From Woeseiaceae bacterium (GTDB lineage Bacteria > Pseudomonadota > Gammaproteobacteria > Steroidobacterales > Woeseiaceae), in the NCBI GenBank assembly GCA_022866645.1, contig JALHUQ010000361.1, positions 1-12,257 of the forward strand: a DNA stretch of 12,257 nt, written 5' to 3'. Below are positions 1 through 7,100 of the stretch, piece by piece. Numbering within the stretch: the stretch's first letter is position 1; every line of letters begins with the position of its first letter. The notes beneath the pieces were generated by a model. It did no database searches, was not told where the DNA came from, and was given only the letters and a program-made list of their open reading frames with translations. The position numbers and the translations under genes were made by a program.

Positions 1-50
1 CAGGCCGCAAGACAAAACGTTGCGATCAGTAACGGGTAGCGTGGCTTCAT
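1..50 (-). CDS. Partial predicted lipoprotein (N-terminus only)
   Basis: On the minus strand an ATG at 50-48 overlaps the TGA of the MFS transporter (ATGA at 50-47) and opens a frame that runs off the left edge. The 16 complete codons read MKPRYPLLIATFCLAA and the next codon begins TG, so it is Cys (TGC/TGT) or Trp (TGG). With Cys this is a standard lipobox (L-A-A-C) after a short positively charged and hydrophobic signal sequence; otherwise it still looks like a secretory signal peptide. The third gene of the right-to-left operon is therefore probably an exported protein. Its position suggests another alpha-glucan-active enzyme or binding protein, but the mature part is not visible and no function can be assigned. 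Confidence 0.6.
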   Translation of the reverse strand, partial: MKPRYPLLIATFCLAA

Positions 51-1549
51 GCTGGCTCCGCAGACTTGTCTACCAGCAACGTGGCCAAACCTGCGACTAT
101 CATCATGCAGCCACCAATGACCAGCGCGTAAATAGCCTGCAGATCAAAGAATTCGCGTAACAACAATCCGAGCAGGCTGGCCGCAACGAGTTGTGGAATA
201 ACGATGAAAAAATTGAAGATGCCCATGTAGACACCCATCTTGTGCGCGGGCAGATTATTTGACAGCAGCGCATACGGCAGCGACAAGATTGACGCCCATG
301 CGAAACCGACACCGATCATCGAAAAGATCAGCATCTTGGGATCGCTGATGAAATAGAAGCTGATCAAGCCGATTCCGCCAAGCGTCAGGTTGAAAAGATG
401 ACACATGCGGCAACCGAGTCGATTGGCAACGAATGGAATCGCGATCGCCGCAAGCGCGGCAAAACCGTTGTAGGTGGCAAACAGCACACCGATCCAGTCC
501 GCACCGTCATTGTAGTTAGCTCCAGCCGCCTCAGTTGCGCCGTAGTGATAGGCCGTCACCGCCGCAGTGCCATAAATCCACATAGCAAAAAGAGCAAACC
601 AGGAGAAAAATTGCACGACGGCGAGTTGCTTCATGACGCGCGGCATATGAAACAGGTCGTGCATGATTTCCGTGAAACCACTGTCTGCTTTACCGGGCTT
701 CTGCAGGAAGGACATAGCGATTTGCAGCAGGCCGAATACGAAAAGGCCACCGGCAAGAACGAATAAATTCTTATCCAGCCCCGAGCTCATGATCCAGTAC
801 CACAGAGCAACGCCAACCGCAGTACTGATGATGCCGCCGTTACGGTACTTCGACGCCGGTCGTTTCGACATGTCTTCAGCGACATGATCGGCGGGACGGG
901 CCGCCTCGAATGCGGCGAGTTCCTCTGGCGAATACTCACTGGATCGGAACACCGTCCACATCACTGCCAGAAGAAACGCCGCGCCGCCAATGTAAAACGA
1001 ATAGCGCACCGACACCGGAATTTCGCCCGCCGGCGCGTCATTGCTGATGCCAAACCAATTCGCCATCATCCACGGCAGCGCCGAGGCAATCACAGCGCCA
1101 ATGCCAATGAAGAAGGTCTGCATCGCGAAGCCGCTAGTACGCTGTTTCTCCGCCAGGTTATCGCCGACAAACGCCCGAAACGGTTCCATCGAAATATTGA
1201 TGCTGGCATCCATAATCCACAGCATTCCGGCTGCTACCCAGAGGTGAGGCGAGTTGGGCATGACAATCAACGCCAACGACGCGAGGATCGCACCCACGAG
1301 GAAGTACGGTCGTCTGCGCCCCAGTCCATTCCAGGTTCGGTCGCTCATATAGCCAATGATTGGCTGCACAATCAGGCCGGTCAGCGGCGCCGCAATCCAG
1401 AGTATCGGAATGTCGTCGATCGGCGCGCCAAGCGTCTGAAATATGCGGCTGACGTTGGCGTTCTGCAGGGCAAAACCCATTTGAATACCAAGAAACCCGA
1501 AGCACATATTCCAGATCTGCCAAAAATTCAAGGTTGGCTTTTGTGTCAT
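47..1549 (-). CDS. MFS sugar transporter, probably maltose/maltodextrin-type
   Basis: This is a 500-residue inner-membrane protein with about 12 hydrophobic helices in two halves and a polar central loop near residues 205-240 (rich in E, A, D, K and R). The loop between helices 2 and 3 carries the MFS signature as D70-R71 followed by GRRRP at 77-81, the form seen in the SLC45/GPH-like sucrose-maltose transporter branch that commonly accompanies GH13, GH31 and GH97 genes in proteobacteria. It probably brings maltose, glucose or short maltodextrins released in the periplasm into the cytoplasm by cation symport; the substrate is inferred from context. The ATG at 1549 overlaps the stop of the upstream GH97-derived frame (ATGA at 1549-1546). 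Only a weak purine-rich stretch precedes it, so translation is probably coupled to that frame. Its own stop overlaps the next gene start in the same way. Length and architecture are normal for the family. Confidence 0.93.
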   Translation of the reverse strand: MTQKPTLNFWQIWNMCFGFLGIQMGFALQNANVSRIFQTLGAPIDDIPILWIAAPLTGLIVQPIIGYMSDRTWNGLGRRRPYFLVGAILASLALIVMPNSPHLWVAAGMLWIMDASINISMEPFRAFVGDNLAEKQRTSGFAMQTFFIGIGAVIASALPWMMANWFGISNDAPAGEIPVSVRYSFYIGGAAFLLAVMWTVFRSSEYSPEELAAFEAARPADHVAEDMSKRPASKYRNGGIISTAVGVALWYWIMSSGLDKNLFVLAGGLFVFGLLQIAMSFLQKPGKADSGFTEIMHDLFHMPRVMKQLAVVQFFSWFALFAMWIYGTAAVTAYHYGATEAAGANYNDGADWIGVLFATYNGFAALAAIAIPFVANRLGCRMCHLFNLTLGGIGLISFYFISDPKMLIFSMIGVGFAWASILSLPYALLSNNLPAHKMGVYMGIFNFFIVIPQLVAASLLGLLLREFFDLQAIYALVIGGCMMIVAGLATLLVDKSAEPA

Positions 1550-2025
1550 TTTAGTTCTGCCTGTGTTTCTCGCCAGAATCGAACCGCTACGCCACCCCCT
1601 GCGGCGAGCGTCAATTCAAGTGAGTCATTACTGTCAACAATTTTTTCTTCGATGGCAATTGCGTAGGGATTGCTGTCCCAATGAGCGTCCTGGCCGTCGC
1701 GATAAATTTCAGCAACATACGTTCTGCCGTCATCGAACGCGCGAAAGCGGATCAACAACTGTCGGCCATCCGGATTCTCGACGTTGACGAGCATCTCTCG
1801 GTAATTTTCAACGACAACTCGGCGCTCGCCCCAGGGCAGCTCCCACTCGTTGGAGCGATTGGCATGCCGCGTATCGACGAGCCGCATGTTCGACGTGAAA
1901 CCCGGTCGGTCTCTCAGTATCAGTCCCAGAGCAGAGGATCGAATGATGTCGCGCATCAGTGTGCAGCCTCGCGGCCAGCCGACATGATGGCTCTGCCACC
2001 ACCAATAATGGAATTCCTGCATCAT
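1546..2025 (-). pseudogene. GH97 alpha-glucosidase remnant lacking the catalytic domain
   Basis: The open frame is 159 codons against the 650-740 usual for GH97 (SusB-like) enzymes. Residues about 26-100 resemble the GH97 N-terminal beta-sandwich: DIIRSSALGL, then WELPWGERR, NYREM and RFRAFDDG. Residues about 101-150 resemble the extreme GH97 C-terminus: YVAEIYRDGQDAHW, a TIAIEEK-like strand (here AIAIEEK), and LTLAAGGGVAVRF. The two parts join directly at residue 100 (about position 1726), so the TIM barrel with the catalytic glutamates is absent, roughly 500 residues. The frame stays open through the junction and ends in a TGA overlapping the transporter ATG. The first 24 residues (WWWQSHH and so on) do not look like a GH97 start and contain no signal peptide, so the 5' end is also damaged. 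The product cannot hydrolyse glycosides by the GH97 mechanism. It may be a dying gene, a translation-coupling leader or an assembly collapse. Family assignment is from remembered GH97 sequence patterns, not a search. Confidence 0.75.
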
Positions 2026-2050
2026 TTTTTGATTTTGTCAGGCATCAGAA

Positions 2051-2065
2051 GCATTGTAGCAATGC
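2051..2065 (-). promoter_or_regulatory. Palindrome overlapping a candidate extended -10 promoter
   Basis: GCATTGTAGCAATGC is a perfect 6-bp inverted repeat with a 3-nt centre. Read on the minus strand it contains TGCTACAAT (2061-2053), close to an extended -10 element (TGN-TATAAT), which would place a transcription start near 2046 and drive the GH97 remnant, transporter and lipoprotein genes. No convincing -35 is seen at the right spacing, which is compatible with an extended -10 promoter. The palindrome could be a second operator or chance. Confidence 0.3.
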
Positions 2066-2086
2066 GCCCTTCAACAGCGGTCGAAC

Positions 2087-2100
2087 TGCAAACGTATTCA
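2087..2100. promoter_or_regulatory. Putative LacI/GalR-family operator
   Basis: TGCAAACGTATTCA is a 14-bp imperfect palindrome around a central CG, with five of seven half-site positions matching. It fits the general LacI/GalR-family operator (cre-like) pattern TGNAANCGNWNNCW. It lies between the divergent GH97/MFS operon and the GH13 operon, where a maltose-responsive LacI-family repressor (MalR/SusR-like) would be expected to act. No regulator gene is in the window, so the assignment rests on pattern and position only. Confidence 0.45.
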
Positions 2101-2229
2101 TCCCCGGAAAAGAGCTTAAATGACTAATATCACTGGATTATTTGACTCGGGCGGCGGGTTGGAAATGTGCTGGACAGCTCGGCTCTCGTCACTCAGCCTA
2201 ACGCGAAGATTACACTTGGACGTAAACGC

Positions 2230-4092
2230 ATGAGAGCTAGCCGATTTTGCCGAGCGCTTTCCGCGGGCGCACTTGCCCTCGCCGTCGCAACGCAGGTCTT
2301 TGCCGGCCCGGTCGAGCGCATCGAACCGCCCTTCTGGTGGCAAGGCTTCGAACACAAGGAGCTGCAGATCCTCGTTCACGGTCATGGCATAGGCGCATTT
2401 GACGCGTTCATCGATTATCCAGGCGTCACGATCAGCCGCGTGGAGCGTGTCGACAGCGAAAACTATCTCTTTGTCTACGTCGACATTGACGAGTCAGCTC
2501 AACCCGGCTCGATCGACATACGGTTTCACAGTGGCGAACTGGGCGTAGTTCACAAATTCGAGCTGCGCGAAAAGAATACAGATCCGACACACGTCAGCGG
2601 CTTCACACCGGCAGATGTCATTTACATGATCACGCCGGACAGATTCGCAAACGGTGATCGCGACAACGATACGATCGCAACATTAGGTGATGCGCAGAAT
2701 CGGGCCGATGACTACGGACGTCACGGCGGCGACCTCGCGGGCGTTAGCAACCACCTGGATTACATCAGGGACATGGGTTTCACGGCGGTCTGGCTAAACC
2801 CGATACTCGAAAACGCAATGCCCGCGGCGTCTTACCACGGTTACGCTATCACCGACCTGTATAAAGTTGACCCACGTTTCGGCAGTAACGATGACTATCT
2901 CGCGCTGGCAACGAAAATGAAATCGATGGGCATGGGGCTGGTTATGGACATGGTCGCGAATCACATCGGTAGCAACCATTGGTGGATGGCAGACCTGCCG
3001 AGCAAAGATTGGCTGAACTTCCCCGAGACGCATGCCATTTCATCCCACAAGAGGACAACCAACCAGGACCCGTACGCGTCCGATTTCGACAAGCGGGCGC
3101 ACGCGGATGGCTGGTTCGCCGAAACCATGCCCGACCTCAATCAACGCAATCCGCTGCAGGCCGACTACCTGATTCAGAACACGTTGTGGTGGATCGAGTA
3201 TCTTGGTCTGTCCGGCATTCGCATGGACACGTATCCCTACCCCGACAAGCATTTCATGGCGGAGTGGAGTCGGCGCGTCATGCAGGAGTACCCGAGTTTC
3301 AATATCACAGGCGAAGAGTGGTCGGCCAATCCGGCTATCGTCTCGTACTGGCAGCGCGGCAAGATGAATCATGATGGCTACGTTTCGTACATGCCCAGCA
3401 TGCTCGACTTTCCGCTACAGATTGCATTCGAGAAGTCATTGACGGAAGAAGTGCCATCGTGGGACAGCCCATGGACATCGGTCTATGAAATGCTCGGCAA
3501 CGATTTCCTGTATCCCGACCCTGGCAACCTCGTGATCTTCCCTGACAACCACGACATGAGTCGCATCTATACCCAGGTTGGCGAAGACTACGACCTGTAC
3601 CAGATGGCGATCGTTTACTACCTTACGATGCGCGGAATTCCCGCGCTCTATTACGGCACCGAAGTGCTGATGTCGCATCCGGAAGATGGCGGCCATGGTG
3701 CGATTCGCGCCGAGTTCCCCGGCGGCTGGACCGACAGTGACAAGAATGCGTTTAGCGGTGAAGGTCTTAACGATGATGAACGTCGTGCGCAGCAATTTGT
3801 GAGGAAGCTTTTGAACTGGCGTAAAGAAAAGACGGTCATTCACAACGGCGAACTCATGCAGTACGCGCCGATCAAGAGCGTCTATGCCTACTTCCGCTAC
3901 GACGAGTCCGACACCGTCATGGTCATCATGAACCAGAGTCAGGACGAGGAGATACTTGAAATGGCGCGATTCGGCGAGCGTATCGGCGACGCAACAGCCG
4001 CTGTGGACGTACTGAGCGGTCAGACCTACGATATCAGCGAGGCGATTACGCTACCGCCGCGTTCTGTCCTGTTGCTTGAAATTGCTCAATAA
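2230..4092 (+). CDS. Periplasmic GH13 cyclomaltodextrinase/neopullulanase-like enzyme
   Basis: From the ATG at 2230 the protein is 620 residues. An in-frame GTG at 2167 exists, but the ATG puts a clean signal peptide at the front (basic residues, then an alanine/leucine-rich core, cleavage after VFA near residue 25) and has a weak GGA Shine-Dalgarno 9 nt upstream. Residues about 26-115 look like the cyclomaltodextrinase N-terminal beta-domain (VERIEPPFWWQGF), followed by the GH13 barrel and a short C-terminal beta-domain. All four GH13 motifs are intact: D240-MVAN-H245, GIR331-M-D333 (nucleophile) with YPYPDK after it, GE362EW (acid/base) and N-H441-D442. It should hydrolyse alpha-1,4 links of cyclodextrins, maltodextrins or pullulan in the periplasm. 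It is first in the plus operon, 12 nt before the GH31-GH13 gene. Subfamily and exact substrate cannot be fixed by eye. Confidence 0.92.
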   Translation: MRASRFCRALSAGALALAVATQVFAGPVERIEPPFWWQGFEHKELQILVHGHGIGAFDAFIDYPGVTISRVERVDSENYLFVYVDIDESAQPGSIDIRFHSGELGVVHKFELREKNTDPTHVSGFTPADVIYMITPDRFANGDRDNDTIATLGDAQNRADDYGRHGGDLAGVSNHLDYIRDMGFTAVWLNPILENAMPAASYHGYAITDLYKVDPRFGSNDDYLALATKMKSMGMGLVMDMVANHIGSNHWWMADLPSKDWLNFPETHAISSHKRTTNQDPYASDFDKRAHADGWFAETMPDLNQRNPLQADYLIQNTLWWIEYLGLSGIRMDTYPYPDKHFMAEWSRRVMQEYPSFNITGEEWSANPAIVSYWQRGKMNHDGYVSYMPSMLDFPLQIAFEKSLTEEVPSWDSPWTSVYEMLGNDFLYPDPGNLVIFPDNHDMSRIYTQVGEDYDLYQMAIVYYLTMRGIPALYYGTEVLMSHPEDGGHGAIRAEFPGGWTDSDKNAFSGEGLNDDERRAQQFVRKLLNWRKEKTVIHNGELMQYAPIKSVYAYFRYDESDTVMVIMNQSQDEEILEMARFGERIGDATAAVDVLSGQTYDISEAITLPPRSVLLLEIAQ

Positions 4093-4094
4093 CC

Positions 4095-4098
4095 GGAG
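4095..4098 (+). promoter_or_regulatory. Ribosome binding site supporting a TTG start
   Basis: GGAG sits 6 nt before TTG at 4105, just after the stop of the preceding GH13 gene. The TTG begins a typical signal peptide (MKRIILIVAALF...ASA), and no in-frame ATG or GTG upstream would keep it, so this site decides the start. Confidence 0.7.
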
Positions 4099-4104
4099 CT
4101 TGTA

Positions 4105-7100
4105 TTGAAACGAATTATCCTGATTGTCGCTGCGTTGTTCGCGGCGACCTCTGCCTCTGCTGACTTCGGCCAGTATCAAAGTCATACAGTCGACGGACTA
4201 TCTCTGGTCGTTACCAGCGACATCGGCGAGCTCAGCATTACCGCCGTCGATGACGCGGCCTTCGAAGTTCACTACCGCGAATCCGGCATTAAGCAGTTAC
4301 CGTCATTTGCGATTGGGGAACGTCGGACTGACATCGTCACAACGCTAAGCGAATCGACGAATGCGATTACCTTTATGGTTGATGGCATCACCGCGGTCGT
4401 TGAGAAATCGCCACTGCGAGTAGCGTTCTTTGAGGATGGCCAGCCACTCGTCAGCGAAGAACATGGCTACTTCGCCTACGATACCGTACGCGGATTTCGC
4501 TTCCAGCTCGACGCCGGTGAAAAGATACTCGGCGGCGGTCAGCGAGTCATGGGCATGGATCGACGCGGCCAGCGTATGCCGCTATACAACAAGGCATCCT
4601 ACGGCTACGAGACTGACGCCAGTCAAATGTACTTCAGCGTCCCGGCGATCATGTCGTCCGACAAGTACATGATCGTGTTCGACAATTCCGCCAGTGGCTG
4701 GCTCGACATCGGCAAGACCGAGAGTGACGTACTGAAATTCGAGGCCGTCGGCGGCCGTACTGCCTATATCGTAATTGCCGGCAGGAATTACCCTGCCCTG
4801 ATCCGGAACTACACCGATGTCACAGGCAGGCAACCATTGCCGCCACGCTGGGCTTTCGGAAATTACGCCTCACGATTTGGCTATCACACCGAGAAAGAGA
4901 CCCGCGACGTCGTCAAGCGATTCAAGCGTGCTGACGTCCCGCTCGACGCGATTATTCTGGACATTTACTGGTTCGGCCCGGACATCCAGGGGCACATGGG
5001 AAACCTTGATTGGGACCGCAAGGCCTGGCCAACACCCGAGGCGATGATCAGTGATTTCGCCGAGCAGGGTGTGAAGACCATTGCAATCACCGAGCCGTTC
5101 ATACTCAGCACGTCGAATAAGTGGCAAAGTGCAGTTGATAGCGGCGCGCTGGCGACGACGCCGACCGGCGAGCCGCGACGCTTCGATTTCTATTTTGGCA
5201 ATACCGGACTGATTGACGTTTTCAATGAGACCGCGCAGCAGTGGTTCTGGAAACCTTACGCGATGCTGTTTGACCAGGGAACGGCGGGGACGTGGGGCGA
5301 TCTGGGTGAACCTGAAGTGCATCCCGGTGATGCGTTGCACTGGTTAAGCGACGCTGGTGTGCAGGCGACCGGCGACGAGATACACAACGCCTACGGCCAC
5401 GTGTGGGCGAAAATGGTGTACGAAAACCAGATCCGCGAATACCCGGACATGCGTCCGTTAATTCTGATGCGTTCCGGCTTTGCGGGCTCGCAACGCTACG
5501 GCATGGTGCCGTGGAGTGGCGATGTCAGTCGCAGCTGGGGCGGACTCAAGCCACAGATTGAACTCAGCCTGCAAATGAGTATGTTCGGCCTTGCCTACAG
5601 TCACTCTGATCTTGGCGGCTTCGCCGGCGGTGAAACTTTCGACAAGGAACTCTACATTCGCTGGCTGCAGTACGGGGTGTTCCAACCTGTTTATCGACCG
5701 CATGCCCAGGAGCACATCCCAGCCGAGCCCGTATTCCATGATCGTGAAACCCTCGATATCGTTCGCGACTACATCAAGCTGCGCTATCGCCTGTTGCCCT
5801 ACGTTTACACGCTTGCCTACGAAAACAGCACGACCGGCATGCCGCTCATGCGACCGCTGTTCTTCGAAAACGAGAGCAATTCCGCACTGATCGACGAGAA
5901 AAATGCCTACCTGTGGGGCGACGCATTTCTGGTCGCGCCCGTTATGGACCCGGATGTGAAAGCGGTCGACGTCGATCTTCCGGCAGGTGCCTGGTTCGAT
6001 TTCTGGAATGACACGCGCTATGACGGTGCGCAAGTCGCCAGCGTTCCCGTTTCTCTCAAGACGATTCCGGTACTGGTGCGTGCTGGGTCCTTTGTACCGA
6101 TGACGCCGGAGATACAAACGACGCGCGATTACTCCAGCGAAAATCTTGCGCTGCACTATTATGCCGACGCATCAGTCGCGGCGGCGAGCGGCCAGATGTA
6201 TGAGGACGACGGCAGGAGCCGTACCAGCCTGGAGGACGGCGCATTCGAGTTGTTGCAGTTTTCTGCCCGACAAGAGGGTGACTCGCTGACGATCGATCTT
6301 GGTCGTAGCGGCGGCGACTACAACGGACGTCCCGCAAAACGATCAATTACGCTCGTTGTTCATAACTGGAATGACGACGTCCGGACTCTGCAGCTGGCCG
6401 GTACGGCTGTCGCACTGGGTAAGAAAATGCCGAAGACCGGTAATGCTGCGGTCGCCGATCGCAGCAACTCGACATTAACCGTACGCTTCGATTGGGACCA
6501 TCAGGCTATGTCATTAAAGGTGAACGAGGAAAAACGGTTGGGCAAGCCCGTGGTGTACCAGGTCATGACGCGCCTGTTCGGTAACAAACAAACGAACAAC
6601 AAGCCGTGGGGAACCATCGAAGAAAATGGCGTTGGCAAATTCAGCGATTTTGACGACAAGGCGCTAAGCGGCATACGGGAACTGGGCGTAACGCATATCT
6701 GGTACACCGGCGTGCCACACCATGCACTGGTTCGCGACTACACGAAATACGGCATTAGCAATGATGATCCCGACGTTGTCAAAGGCCGGGCCGGTTCAGC
6801 CTACGCGGTTAAGGACTACTACAATGTCGACCCGGATCTCGCCGATAATCCGGCAAATCGACTGCAGGAATTCGAAGCGCTGGTTGCACGCACCCACGCG
6901 CATGGAATGAAGGTGGTCATCGACATCGTGCCGAATCATGTGGCACGCCGTTATGAATCAATAAGTCGACCCGAGGGCGTTGACGATTTTGGCGAAAATG
7001 ACGACACATCAGTCGAGTGGGCCCGCGACAACAATTTTTACTACGTCGTTGGCGAGGACTTTCATCTACCCGAATTTCCTGATGACTATCGACCGCTGGG

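Noticed and set aside
884..1666. 260-codon plus-strand frame over the MFS gene
   Set aside because: It is antisense to the transporter, rich in Arg/His/Gln as expected for a mirror frame, and has no domain.
2102..2137. Plus-strand promoter with TAATAT at 2125-2130
   Set aside because: The -10-like box has no acceptable -35 (CCCCGG at the expected spacing), so it was not listed, although a GH13 promoter must lie in this region.
2167..2229. Longer GTG-initiated N-terminus of the GH13 gene
   Set aside because: The extra 21 residues are polar and would bury the signal peptide; the ATG at 2230 gives a normal exported protein.
5458..6156. 232-codon minus-strand frame inside the GH31 region
   Set aside because: It is a mirror frame of a well-supported GH31 coding region, without a Shine-Dalgarno or motifs.
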